Source: Talinum fruticosum
Taxonomy: Eukaryota; Streptophyta; Magnoliopsida; Caryophyllales; Talinaceae
NCBI GenBank assembly: GCA_021018815.1
Contig: JAITYX010000009.1
Span: 6,326,501 to 6,390,500, forward strand
DNA length: 64,000 nt
Direction of reading: 5' to 3'
In this document: positions 1 through 11,400 of the stretch, piece by piece
Layout of the letters: every line of letters starts with the position of its first letter
How positions within the stretch are numbered: the stretch's first letter is position 1
Position numbers and translations under genes: made by a program
The notes under the pieces: model-generated
What the model was told of the DNA's origin: nothing
Databases searched by the model: none
What the model saw: the letters and a program-made list of their open reading frames with translations, nothing else

Positions 1-590
1 ACGGCCTCTTCTTCCCTTTGCCCGGAAGGGCCTGCCTCGGCCGCGGGTTCCTCGGCATCCTCTGCTGCATCTGCAGCTTCTTCCTCTTCTTCCTCGGCTT
101 CCTCGCTGTCCGAGGAGGTCGGGCTCGGGCTCGAAGACGCCTCGGACGCATCCGAGTCATCCTGGTCTCGAGCCACCTTGGACCGTCTCTCTCTGAGGAG
201 CTCGGCCAGCTCCTTCTACTCCTTAACCAGCTCTCTCATCTCAAGAACGAGAGACTGCTGCTCTCGATTTGGGACCGACTAGTCTTTTGGTTCGTTGGTC
301 GAGACCACGAAGGACAGACTTGAAAGCCACGAGCATGTCTCCGAGTTCGGAAGACACAGAGCTAATCTTGTCCAGGAAGCAGGGGACAAAAGGGCGGAGA
401 GAGTTTTGGAAGCACCGGAGGTGGAGGCACCACCAGTGTAGAGGGAAGAGGGAGAGGGGTTGATTTACGAGTCCGAGGTGGAGAAGGAGGCCTCGGCTAC
501 GAGTTGTGAACCCGGACACCGGGGTTAGTTTCCGGCATCCGTACCCTCGGAGTTCCTTCTTGCCGACCACAATGGCCGCCTCGGACACCG
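1..590 (-). pseudogene. 3' part of extra envelope-like ORF of Copia family C (broken)
   Basis: On the minus strand, the piece just below the solo LTR at 591-2116 reads as protein (roughly 590 down to 430, with the stretch AAIVVGKKELRGYG). It aligns by eye with the plus-strand copy near 7215-7260, which reads STIVTGQKELRG. Further down the translation becomes rich in Glu, Ala and Ser in several frames, a low-complexity tail. The window start cuts the relic off. It is the continuation of the ORF that begins at 2845 and is split by the LTR. Assignment to the envelope-like/plant transposon-protein ORF type is inference from its place after pol in the sister copy and from general resemblance. It has frameshifts and is not functional. 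Confidence 0.5.
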
Positions 591-2116
591 TGAAGGTTTG
601 CTCGGGGAGAGTCCGAGTCACCCTAGAGGGGGTGAATAGGGTGATAAAAATTCTTTCGAAACTTCGCACTTTTGTGCGAGAAAAGATCCAAAGACAAATT
701 ACGAGTCTAAGCAAGGGGTCAGAAAATATTGGACTCGAGAATGTAATGAAACAGAGTAAACACGTTGAGCAGAGATGTCCGAGTCTAGAATGAACTCGAA
801 ATAGAACACGAGAGAATTTACGTGGAAACCCTCCTGGGGCGAGAAAACCACGGCCCGTGTCAATCCGGACACGAAGTCAAATCCACTATTTTGAGTCCAC
901 AAAATACCGTGAACTTGACGAGAACTCGAGTTGCTCCCTTGGACAACTCTATACAAGTTTTCCTAGACTCGAAGTTCCCTTATCCGATCTAGTACTTCCT
1001 AGCTAAGATAACCCTTACAGCTAGGGACAACTAAGCTGAGTTAACCCTTACAGCTTAGTCAAGGGACCTTACAAAGAATGTAAGAAGTGTTTGTAGCGAG
1101 TACAAGACCTTACAACTCGAAAGTAATGAATTACGAGTGGGAGTTGTAAGTTGAAGATTGAAAGTAAATACAATAACTTTGTTCAAGTTGGAGTATTGAC
1201 GGTATTTTCCGCTATCTTCAAGTCTTGTGAAGTGGCTTCTATTTATAGATAACCGAGCGAGTAGCCGTTATCTTCATCTGCTGACCGAGAGTCCTCTCGT
1301 GACCGTTGATAAGGGCTTTACGAGTCACTCAGAAAGTATCCGTTGAAAATATGGTCGTTGGACAACGGTTTAACTCTCTTGGAAGTCCCAAAACCATCGG
1401 TTGTGTCTTGAAAAGTGTGGTGAAAACCATCGTTAAGCTTGACCTTCCAGTTTTCGGATATGGAAGCGGACGGCTTCGACACAATCTTACGGGACTAGAG
1501 CGAGGGATGGTGAAAAGCTATATCTGCTTGGTGATTTGATGTTCGAAGCCGGTTACTTTTGTAATTTGAAAAGATATCCTCGATTGAATAACCTACAAAA
1601 GTAAAACACCTTCGGTTCTCAAAGTATAAAATACTTTGGTCCAAGGTTAGACACGAGATAATAAAAATAATCAAGATAATTAACAAACAGATTATCCGAG
1701 TCGGAAAAGAAATGGAACTTTTCGAGTCTAATATCCATGATACTCGGAATTCCATAAGACTTAGTCTTAAGCAAGGAATCAAGTTCTATCAACAAATATC
1801 GAGTGGGAAACACTTGATGTAGACTAAGCACGAAAAGAACTATGAATGCTAACTTTGCAAACAAATAGAGTAAATAATCATAAGTCGGATTCGAGAGAGA
1901 GTGGACTCGGAATAAAGAACAAGTTTTACGAGTCGCTAGCGAAAGCGATTAAAGAGATAAGTGAAGGCCGAATCGCATAGAAAAGATACTATTTCACTCA
2001 AGTAAGTTTCTAAGACACGAGAGAATGCCTTGGAATCAAAACACTATATGAATGACATCGTTATACCGATTCCTTTTGCATGACTCGAAATATATAGAGC
2101 GATGTCCGAGTCTTCA
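591..2116 (-). mobile_element. Solo LTR of Copia family C, TSD CACCG
   Basis: A complete LTR of 1526 bp on the minus strand. It starts TGAAGACTCGG (2116 downward) and ends CAAACCTTCA (at 591). It is flanked by the perfect 5-bp duplication CACCG at 586-590 and 2117-2121, with no internal region, so it is a solo LTR left by LTR-LTR recombination. It carries a TATA box (reverse of TCTATTTATAG, near 1239-1249), the hairpin CAAAGTAT-AAA-ATACTTTG near 1620, and the conserved end CACCCTATTCACCCCCTCTAGGGTGAC. Five more copies of this LTR occur in the window. It sits inside the extra ORF of a related element. Confidence 0.9.
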
Positions 2117-2845
2117 CACCGCGTTAGGGTCGAGAGGAAGAGGAACTTGAAATTGGTTGAAGACAAGGGTGAGAAGAGCACCGAAAGGAAGGGAGGTGTT
2201 CTTCTTGGTTTGAAGTTGAGCTGGCACGGCGGCCATCTGCTGAATGATGGCGGGGAAGAGGTCGACTTCGTATCCCTCCGAGGATATCGAAGAGGGCTTT
2301 GAGATGCTTGGAGTTGGGGTTCTCCTTGCTAGAATGCTTTGTGAGAAGAAGGTTCTCATCAGCAGAAAACATGAAGCCTGGCTTCGACTTCAAGCGAGTC
2401 ACGAGAAAAGTTCTTTCTGGACCCACGGAATTCTTTAGCGTACTTTTCAAAGAAGTCGTCGGTGACTTCGATGAAAGGGATAGGGTTGTTGTTCAAGAAA
2501 AGAGAAGAAACTTTGAACAGTCGGTGAAGGAGGGAGGTGTTGATACTGAACAGTAATGTTACGAACCCGAGAGGTTAGAACATTTTCGGAGTGGGAGAGA
2601 TGAGTATAAAACTCGAAACGAGTTCGGGATAGATGAACTCAGCTGAAACACAAGAAATGATAGACACCGGTGGTTTGGATGTTGGACAACCAGGAGAATT
2701 TGGTTGTTGGGAAGAATTTGTCGTCCAGCGCAAGGTGCTTGGGTGACAACGGGTTTAGAAGGGGTTGAGCTTTCCGGCTTGTTGGTGCGGGGCTTTTTGG
2801 AAGAGGGGAAGCCCGGAAGTCGGGATGGTTTCCGCGTTTAGGCAT
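2117..2845 (-). pseudogene. 5' part of extra envelope-like ORF of Copia family C (broken)
   Basis: The minus-strand ORF opens with MPKRG at 2845 and contains LALDDKFFPTTKFSWL. The plus-strand sister at 5492 opens with MPKRG and contains FTLDDKFFKTTSFSWL. Further on, in shifting frames, both copies read EENPNS, then a YEVDLFPAIIQQMAAVPAQ-like block, then LPFGALLTLVFNQF. The latter resembles the C-terminal part of the 'putative plant transposon protein' domain found in envelope-like ORFs of Sirevirus-type Copia elements (family memory, not searched). At least two frameshifts are needed to read it through. It is cut at 2117 by a solo LTR. Function of this ORF type is unproven. Confidence 0.6.
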
Positions 2846-3350
2846 TGTGAGAGTTGGAGAGAAAAGATGAAGCTTTTCGAGTGAAAGAGAGAAGGAGGTG
2901 TAGAAGAGAAGAAAACCAAAATGGTAGAAGAAAAGAGAATAGAGCAGATCGAGACTTACGAGAGAGAGAGAGCTTCTTCAACGCTTGCAGACGATCAAGA
3001 GTCACTGTTCACGTAGAAAACTTCCGCGAGAAGATTTTCGTTTGAGAGGGAAGGAGTTTTAGAATACCGAGATGAAGATGGATAGTCGTTATTTATAGAA
3101 AATAACCGCGCCCGTCCACTATCCGTTAAGTAACTCCGTTCGACTCAGCTTGTCCATCAGTCACCAAAGACCGATGTGACGGTTCTCCTTCAATGATTGA
3201 GAAACAAGCGGTTTGAAATCTACGGTTACGATCTGATCGCAACGCTCGAGAAAGAGAGAGAAAAAGATTTTGAAAATATAATCCGAAACTCTCCACTGTT
3301 CTAGAGATAGCTTCGAAAACTTTCTCGGATCTTAAACAGGTAGAGCATTC
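2846..3350 (-). promoter_or_regulatory. Leader upstream of the minus extra ORF, with TATA-like box
   Basis: Upstream of the MPKRG start on the minus strand there is CTATAAATAAC (plus 3090-3099), about 245 bases before the ATG, and then a CT-rich leader. The equivalent plus-strand interval (5040-5491) is alignable: both share a TCTAGA...GAGAATCTCGG/GAGAGTTTCGG-type block and a CTCTCTTTCTCTCTC tract, and the plus copy has CTATATTTAG. Conservation of a TATA-like box at this place suggests separate transcription of the extra ORF; this is inference. Homology to the sister copy ends near 3350. Confidence 0.4.
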
Positions 3351-4969
3351 AAGTATGCTTCGAGTCACCCACTTGAGAACATTTTGTCCGAACTCGTTCT
3401 TCTTTGCAAAATCTATCGCATTCACTGCATTCATATCATTAATAGAACCCAAAAATGCACTAGAGGCCCTAAATGAACCTGAATGGGTCGAGACCATGCA
3501 AGAAGAGCTTAACCAAATTGAGAGAAACCAAGTCCGGACTTTGACCAAATGACCTTCTAACCACCCGAGTTATAGAAACCAAATGGGTTTTCAAGAACAA
3601 ACTGGATGAGGATGGGTTGGTAGTCGGAAATAAGGCTAGATTTGTGGCTCAAGGTTACAATCAAGAAGAAGGGATTAATTGTGGGGAAACCTTTGCACCG
3701 GTTGCTAGGATCGAAGCAATTAGAATCCTATTGGCATTTGCATCAAGCATGAATATTAAATTGTATCAAATGGATGTCAAATGTGCTTTTCCGAATGGTT
3801 TCATTCAAGAGGAAGTCTATGTTGAGCAACCCCCTGGATTTGAACACTCGAATTTCCAAATCATGTTTTCAAATTCCAAAAGGCTCTATATAGTCTTAAA
3901 CAAGCTCCCGGAGCTTGGTATGAAAGACTATACAACTTCTTGGTTGAGAATGATTTCAAAAAGGACAGATTGACAAAACTCTTTTCATAAAAATCAAGGG
4001 AGAGATTTCCTTATTGCGCAGATTTATGTTGATGATATCATTTTTGGAGCTCCTAATGAAAATCTCTGTCGAGAGTTTTTGAGTTAATGAGACAAGAGTT
4101 CCAAATGAGCATGATGGGAGAGCTCAATTTCTTTCTTAGTCTACAAATCGAGACAAGATAAAGATGGCATCTATGTTCATCAATAAAAGTATACCAAGGA
4201 GTTGTTGAAGAAGTACAAGCTTCAAGATGTGAAACATGCAGCAACCCCCATGAGTAGCGAGCATGAAGCTGGACTCGGATGAAAAAGGTAAAGTAGTAGA
4301 TCATAAACTCTATAGAGGTATGATTGGTTCTCTACTATATCTCATATCCAGTAGACTAGACACTATGTTTAGTGTATGTCCGTGTGCAAGATTTCAAGCT
4401 AATCCCAAAGAATCATATCTCATCTGCAGGTGAAGAGGATTTTTAGATATCTTGTACGAACTCATAATCTTGGTCTATGGTTTTCTAGAGACTCGGAACT
4501 AACCCTCACTCGGATACTCGGATGTAGACTATGCTTGGTTACAAGGTTGATAGAAAGAGAACATTAGGAGCATGCCAATTTCTAGGTTAATCCCTTATAT
4601 CTTGACACTCAAAGAAGTAGAACTCGGTTGCTCTATCAACTGCTAAAGCTGAGTACATTGCGGTTGGAGCATGCTGCGCTCAGATTCTATGGATTAAGAA
4701 ACACTTGAATGATCTTGGACTTTCATTCAAATCTATCCCAATCAAGTGTGATAATCGAGTGCAATCATCATCACTAAGAATCCAGTTCAGCATTCAAAGG
4801 CAAAGCATATTGAGGTCAGGTATCATTTTTTGAGAGACCATTCGAGAAAGGTAATATTGAACTTGAATTCATTCCTATGAAATTTCATTTAGCTAAAATT
4901 TTCACTAAGCCACTTAGTGAGGATCAGTTTTGTTTTATTAGGAATGAGCTTGGCATGATTAATGCTTGA
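3351..4969 (+). pseudogene. Copia reverse transcriptase/RNase H remnant
   Basis: Decayed Ty1/Copia pol. It begins with a block typical of the region before RT (EPKNALEALNEPEWVETMQE at about 3447-3506). RT follows (NKARFVAQGYNQEEGI and ETFAPVARIEAIRILLAFA from 3629, then KLYQMDVKCAFPNGF), with the catalytic motif YVDDIIFGA at 4025-4051. RNase H follows (STAKAEYIAVGACCAQILWI, about 4636-4695). The end reads EDQFCFIRNELGMINA then stop at 4967-4969, a usual Copia C-terminus. Many stops and frameshifts break it. Gag, protease and integrase are missing on the left, where the relic meets an inverted copy of the same family. The extra ORF starts about 520 bases downstream. Confidence 0.9.
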
Positions 4970-5429
4970 TTATATGTTTTATGTGCTTAATTTTGTGATT
5001 TGTTCTTAATTAACAAATGGATCAGTGACTTAAGATTGAGACCGAGCTATTTGTTAATTGCTTTCGAGTCGCTTAGAAACCATACCGAGTTAGACTCGAG
5101 TCTATGATCAAAATGGACACCAAACTTTTGAGATCATCTCTAGATGAAGGGAGAATCTCGGAAAGATTTTTAAAACTCTCTTTCTCTCTCGACACGCATT
5201 ACTTTCAAAGAATTCGAACCGTTGGAGAAACAAACGCTGGAATTGTAGCCGTTGGACTATCGTACGTTATGTCTATCCGAGAATTTCGTTTGGACGTTAA
5301 GAAAGAAGGTTGAAGGACATTTCCGTTCTCTATATTTAGTAACTATTTGTCTTCATTTCTTCACTTTCCGCCTTACTTTTCTTACACAAAATTCTCTACT
5401 CTTTCATACTCATCCCTTGCTCTCAAAGT

Positions 5430-5463
<34 letters not shown>

Positions 5464-5491
5464 AGTAACCTCTCATCTTTTCTCTCTCATA
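4970..5491 (+). promoter_or_regulatory. Spacer between Copia pol and extra ORF: TATA-like box and (CT)n leader
   Basis: A non-coding interval. It holds a TATA-like CTATATTTAG at 5330-5339 and a pure (CT)n microsatellite at about 5431-5461. The ATG of the MPKRG ORF follows at 5492. The inverted sister copy at 2846-3350 keeps the same order (TATA-like box, CT-rich leader, MPKRG), which argues for a conserved internal promoter and leader rather than chance. Confidence 0.4.
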
Positions 5492-5655
5492 ATGCCTAAA
5501 CGCGGTTCTACTTCCAAGTTCATGGGGTCTGCAACAAAGAAGGCCTGAAAAACAACTCAAGAGGGTACATCCGACCCTTCAAAAGTTTTTGTTGTCCAGC
5601 ATTTCACGTTGGATGACAAGTTTTTCAAAACCACCTCCTTCTCTTGGCTCAAATT
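5492..5655 (+). pseudogene. 5' part of extra envelope-like ORF (plus copy)
   Basis: Starts MPKRGSTSKF, has a stop after about 18 codons, then continues in frame as KTTQEGTSDPSK...FTLDDKFFKTTSFSWL up to 5650. It is the sister of the minus ORF starting at 2845. A C-family LTR begins at 5656 and interrupts it. It sits about 520 bases after the pol stop in the same direction, as in Copia elements that carry an additional ORF between pol and the 3' LTR. Confidence 0.6.
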
Positions 5656-6838
5656 TGAAGACTCCGATTCTGAATCTAGATCATTCTGAGTACTACATAA
5701 AGACTCGGATACAAACCTCGTCCTTCCTAAGTTTTGATTACAAGTCATTCCGAGTGTTATAGAAACTCCTGTATAAGTTTTCATTCGCTTCGATCGACTC
5801 ACAAAACACATTCTTACTTATCTTCTCATATTGATGTTTCGAGTTACTCGGACATCACTCAGATTTATCGCATGCTCAAATAATTTCTCTAACACTCTTT
5901 ATCCGAGATCCGAGTGTGTACTTCAAAGCAAACTGAATTATAGTGCTAATTCATCCTTCTAAGTCAGTGTGTATGTTTGAGAATTATTTGTCCGGATCAA
6001 GTCCTTATACTCCGATGTTTTCACACCTATAACTTGATCTTTCTTAAGATCGACTACGATGAAATTTGAGTATAATGACTATTAGACTCAAAAAATTCCA
6101 CTCTTCTAGGCCTAAGATAATTATGCACTTAATTGTCTTAATTAAATTATGATTTGTTCCTAATCTTGGACCAAAGTATTTTATACTTTGAAAACCAAAG
6201 TGGTTTACTTTTTTAGGTTATCCAAACGAGGCTATCTCATTTTTGAATTACAAAAGTAACCAGACTTCAAGCTATCAATCGCCGACGAGACAAGGCTTAT
6301 CTACTTCTAAACAAGACTCGGACTACGTGTCGGGGTTGTATGTTTCCAAAACTAGAAAACTTCTATGCTAAGCTCAACGGTGGTTTCCACCCTACTTTTC
6401 GGACATCACCGGTTGATCGGAGCACCTTTAGGAGCCAAGAGCCGTTGTACAACATTCACATCCCAACGGATCTTTTACGAGCGACTCAAAAGAGCCATTA
6501 CTACAAAGGCCAGGAAAGACTTTTATTCGAAACCATACACAACTGTTAATCCGCTTGGTCATCCATAAACGAAGCCACTTCACAAGACTTGAAGATTGCT
6601 TGGAATTATTGTTAAAACATATTACTTAAGCAAAAGTCATTGTTTTCATATTCAATCTTCTACTTGCAACTCCCGACTTGTAATTCTTACTTTCCGAGTT
6701 GTAAAGTCTTGTAATTAATAACATACTCTTCTTACTTTCGAGTAAGGTCCCTTGAATGAGCTGTAAGGGTTAACTCAACTCGGTTGTCCCTAACCGTAAA
6801 GGTTACCTCGGTTAGGAAGTACTAGATTAGATAAGAGA
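5656..6838 (+). mobile_element. Copia family C LTR, 3' end deleted
   Basis: Starts TGAAGACTCCG at 5656 and is alignable to the other C LTRs up to GAAGTACTAGATTAGATAAGAGAAC near 6838, where it passes directly into extra-ORF coding sequence. The last roughly 300 bases of the LTR (the part ending CAAACCTTCA) are absent, along with some of the host ORF, so a deletion joined them. The left flank is AAATT and the matching right TSD is lost. The CAAAGTAT-TTT-ATACTTTG hairpin is present at about 6173. The TATA position reads CATAAACG instead of TATAAATA. Confidence 0.8.
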
Positions 6839-8038
6839 ACCCAATCACAATCCTTTTCTCGAAGTTGTCGATGATTTGTTCGACAAATTTTCCAAAGAAG
6901 TGCCCGAGCACGAGAAAAATTTCTTTGTGACTCGGATGAAAAGTGAGGTCGAGTCGCTTTACTACATTCCGATATGCACTTTCTTTGCTCACCACTCGAG
7001 CGAGGAGAACCCAAACTCCGGGGTTCTCAAAGTTTTTTGACATCATGGAGGGCTACGATGTAGACCTCTTTCCTTTCATTATTGAGCAAATGGCTCAAGT
7101 GCCCGCTCAATCAAAGAAATATGCACCTTTTCCTTTCGGAGCTCTTCTCTCTCTTATTTACAAATAATTCAAGATCCCCTTCCCTCGGATCCCTCTCGCC
7201 ATTTACGAGTCGACCATTGTTACGGGCCAAAAAGAACTACGGGGTATGGATACCAGGAGGTTAAGCCCGGTGAATGGGTTCACTCTTCCGAGTTGGAACC
7301 TGCCTCTCCTCCTCCCAAGACTCAAATTCCTCTTCTCAATCTCCTCTCTCGGCTAGTGCATTTGCTGCGTCGGTTGAAAAACTCGTGTTTACAACCGACC
7401 AACTTTAGTCGATTGTTCGCTCTCTCAAGCCCATTTTCCGTGGGATGGTCATTCACCGAAGACCGCCCAATCCCGGATTCAGGAGTGTTAATCCACGATG
7501 CTTGAGTTCAAAGGGGTTCTTGGCGATTAACGTGAACAACTCGAACTTCTTCGCGAGCGCAGAACGAAGGTTGCACGAGATTCGGAATCCTCGGACACAT
7601 TTGAGGAGTCCTCCAGCCCGGCCATGTCTACCTCTGTTGAGGTAAAATAAGAAGAAGAAGCTTAGGACGCAATTGAGGCGAGGCGAGGCACGAGCATGAG
7701 GAAGAGAACAAGGAGGAAGAAGAAAGACAAGAATAGGACGCTCCATCAAAAGACATGGGGGCTACAGAGCCCAAACTCGAGCCGATCTCTTCGGATCCGA
7801 GTGGATCGAGAAGATGCTAGGGACGTTGGACGGTCCAAATCAGCTGACTCGAAGCCCCTATAGTCTTCCAGGAAGACGAGCCGGAAGATGATATTATCCC
7901 GACTTGATCACTCAGTCCGAGCCGCTTCCTAACATCCCAATGCTACCGCCGCCACGATCTACCACCTCATCTCAAACTTACCGGCGCAAGCGCATTGCTT
8001 GTCCGTCGTCCTCTGCCCAATCAGCACCACCATCTTAA
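6839..8038 (+). pseudogene. 3' part of extra envelope-like ORF (plus copy)
   Basis: Read through several frameshifts, this holds KFFDIMEGYDVDLFPFIIEQ and then PAQSKKYAPFPFGALLSLIY (about 7030-7167), parallel to the minus copy (YEVDLFPAIIQQMAAVPAQ, LPFGALLTLVFNQF). It then has STIVTGQKELRG (about 7210), parallel to AAIVVGKKELRG in the minus copy. A charged Glu/Lys/Arg-rich region follows (7640-7760). Having two copies shows that this was once one continuous ORF of the element. A match to the 'putative plant transposon protein' domain is likely but from memory only. It is broken and not expressed as a full protein. Confidence 0.55.
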
Positions 8039-8451
8039 TCTCTTTTCTTTTTTATTTTGTTTTTTTTTGTGTGTGTGTCCAACAATAAGTGTATTTACTT
8101 TCCACTTTTCTTCCCTTCTTTTTGCTGAAATGCTAGGGGAGAAAAATAGAAAACTTGATGTTTGACTTAGGGAGTTTCTTTCCTCTCTCTATTTTGTAAA
8201 TATTTTTTAATGAATGAATGTTATTGTTTATCTTTTCTATGCTCCGATCATTTCCGAGTTTCCTTTAGTATTTATCTTATCTACTTAGAAATTTGCATTG
8301 GGTCTAATATTTACTTATAAGTCTTGCTTTGATTTGGAATTTCTTTATGTTCTACACACTCTAATACGAGATCATTAGTACTTGAAAAATTATTTTGTTC
8401 TAACAAGTTTCTATCTTAAGAATGGAATGCCTTTCATCAAAAAGGGGAGAT
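8039..8451 (+). promoter_or_regulatory. 3' untranslated part of Copia element and polypurine tract
   Basis: About 400 AT-rich bases without an ORF follow the extra ORF. They end in the purine run AAAAAGGGGAGA at 8439-8450, directly before the LTR start TGAAGACTTAG at 8452. This is the standard place of a polypurine tract that primes plus-strand DNA synthesis, and it shows that pol, extra ORF and this LTR belong to one plus-strand element. Confidence 0.8.
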
Positions 8452-11400
8452 TGAAGACTTAGATTTTAACTCTAAATATTTTGTGAAAGACTCGGGTATA
8501 AACTTCTATCTCTCTTGAGTTTTGATTGAAAGTCATTCGATCTTCATAGAAACTCATATCTAAGTTTTCATCTTTGTTCTAAGTGACTCGGATATCACTC
8601 GTGTTCCATATCTTCTCTACAGAGGTATTGTGACCTACTCATAATATACTTGAACCATCGCATGATCAAATAATTCTTTTAACGCATCTTTTCTTAGTAC
8701 TCGATTGTGTTTTCCAACTTAGAACCGAGTCTTTTATACCGAGTATGTCTAAGTGAGTTTATTCCTTAAAAGATTATTCGACACATCAAGTTCATTTTCT
8801 ATGTTTGAATATTCTTCTACTTGATCTTTCTAGGAATTATTCTGAGTTGAGTTTGAACCTATTTGATATTAGACTCGGAATATTCCATTCTTCTAGGCCA
8901 AAGATAATTAAGCATTTAATTATCCTAATTTAATTATTATATATGCTTGTTGAGCTTGTCGTACAGCAACAAATTAAACCACTACTTAAACTTATAATAA
9001 ACAATATAGCAAGGGCAAGTAGGGATCGAATCCACGAGGAAAGATATAATAACATGCAAGTTTTAATCTAATTAAATTTACTACTCTTAAAAACAAAACA
9101 GAAAATATAAATTAAAATCAATAACTAAAATTCATAGAAAATTATCTAATAACTAAATAAATAATTTATACAGAATAATAAAACTACAATAACCCAGAAA
9201 TATTTTTGTATATTTTTAGAATAATTAAAACAGAAAACTAAAGCAGAAAATAAATAAATTCTAAAACAGAAAATTAAATAAGTAAAATTCTGCACTAAAA
9301 TAATTACGAAAATAAATACTAAAATTACCCAGAATAATAATACTAATTTTCTAAACCTAACCAGACCCTAAAAATATAAAAATAAAATATAAAACCTAAT
9401 TTACGAATTTATTTTATTAAAAACCTGCAGTAATTAAATTCAAGAATTAAATCTGAAAAAATATCAAATTAATTCCAAAAATTATAAAATTTAATCACAG
9501 AAAACTAGGACTCTATCTAAACCCTAAAAGAAAATAAAACAAGAAAAATAACAAAAGAAACTATTTTTAAACTAATTTCTAACAAACTGACTCAAAAATA
9601 ATAAACACTAACAGAAAATTAATTCTGAAAATTAAAATATATAAAGACTCAAAATTAAATTAAAATAAAATTACTAAAACTAACCTAAAATACTGATCTT
9701 TAGGGGGTAACGAAATTAATAATAAAAGACTATATATTTATAAATAAAAATTGACAAACTAAAGAAAATAACTAAAAAGCAAACAAATAATTATCAAAGA
9801 TAGCAAATTTATAAAAACACTTAGTATAATCTATATCCACCATGCAAATTATTATTTATCATTAACACACAAATTGATCTACCCATGAGCTAAACTGTAG
9901 AAGACAACCACTAGCGGATCTTCCCCGTTTTTCCTTAGTTATTAGTTTACTTAAGCCTAGCCCTAATATAAACCCTACTAATATTGATAACCCTAGCACT
10001 AGCACTAGAATTTAATCAAATTAGAGGATTAAGTATTAAAAAATATCATCTAGCACCTAATAACCAATCTACTAGCAAATTGATTTAAGAAGGATCTATG
10101 ATAATTTTCTAATTAAAAGAGATGGGTATGAGCCATCCATGATTAATTAGGGTGATACTTATGTCTAAAAGATCAAGCAATTACGTACTTAAACCCTCTA
10201 AACTATCACATGAATTTATATAAAACTAAATAGCGTGCACTCTAATTAACTAGACATAAATTCATAAACGTTAAACACAAATTATCATAGAATCATGGAT
10301 CAAATCAATAAGACAATAAAAATCAAAACTTTGTTTCAAAATAAATAATTTAACATGGCTTCAATGAGATTATACTAAGTATAAGAAAAACTACTCACAC
10401 ATCATGTAATTTAAAACATGTAAACTAAATAAAACTACCATCTTTAGTATTAATCTATCAATAAAAACTCAATCTTTTCTAATAAAAATTACAAAACTAA
10501 ATTATACTACCGATATTAGTTTCTTTGACCGGGAAGATGAAGAAGATGATGATGGATGGTGGCTGGCTGGGCAGCAGACAGCAGTGGCCAGCAAGATGCA
10601 GCAGCAGCAGATGACGATGCGGCCAGGAACAAGCGAGCAGCGGCAGCAAGCGGTGGTGGCTGGGCGGCTGCACTGGTGGACCGCAGCGAGTGCAGGCGGG
10701 CTGGGCAGCAGGTGCAGGCGGCTGGGTGCCGTGGACAGCAAAGGGCATGTGGTGATTGTGTGTGGCTGGCTTCCTAGGTCTCCCTCTCCATGATGATAAT
10801 AAGTAGTATATATAGGGTGAAAGAGTTAGGGTTTATTTCTCTTTCTTCTCTTCTAAGTTTCCTTTTCTATTCCAATTAGGATTTCCTAAAATATAATATC
10901 CTAAAATAAATATTTTATTACATATTATATTTATGGACCGACTTCATATATTTTCTTGGATGCTTGTCGGTAGCTAAAAATCCACTTTTAACGACTTTTC
11001 TTCTCTTCCCCACTTTATTTGATAATTACCTATAAATAGACAAAATAGAATAAATTAGATAAAATAAACTATATAATATAAACTAAATAACTACTAAAAA
11101 TACGTATAAACTACGACTTAACATATGCCTAACCTTGGACCAAAGTATTTTATACTTTGAGAACCAGATGTGGTTTGCTTTTGTCGATTATTCAAACAAA
11201 GCTAATATATCTTTTGAATTTCAAAAGCAACCAACTTCTAGTCATTAAACGCCAGCAGACAGCTTTTAGCTAATTTTGGACAGGACTCGGACACCGCGTC
11301 AAGGCTGTCTGTTTCCAAAACTAGAAAAATCCAACGCTAGGCTCAACGGTGTTTTCCGCCTTACTTTTCGGACAACACCAGTTGGTTGGCGCACCTTTTA

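Noticed and set aside
9015..9040. tRNA-like B box as a tRNA or SINE gene
   Set aside because: No matching A box, no cloverleaf and the motif is embedded in an LTR; kept only as an observation.
10497..10793. Overlapping ORFs on both strands in solo LTR A
   Set aside because: They read a CAGC/GATG-rich low-complexity block; copy B has no comparable ORF, so there is no conserved protein.
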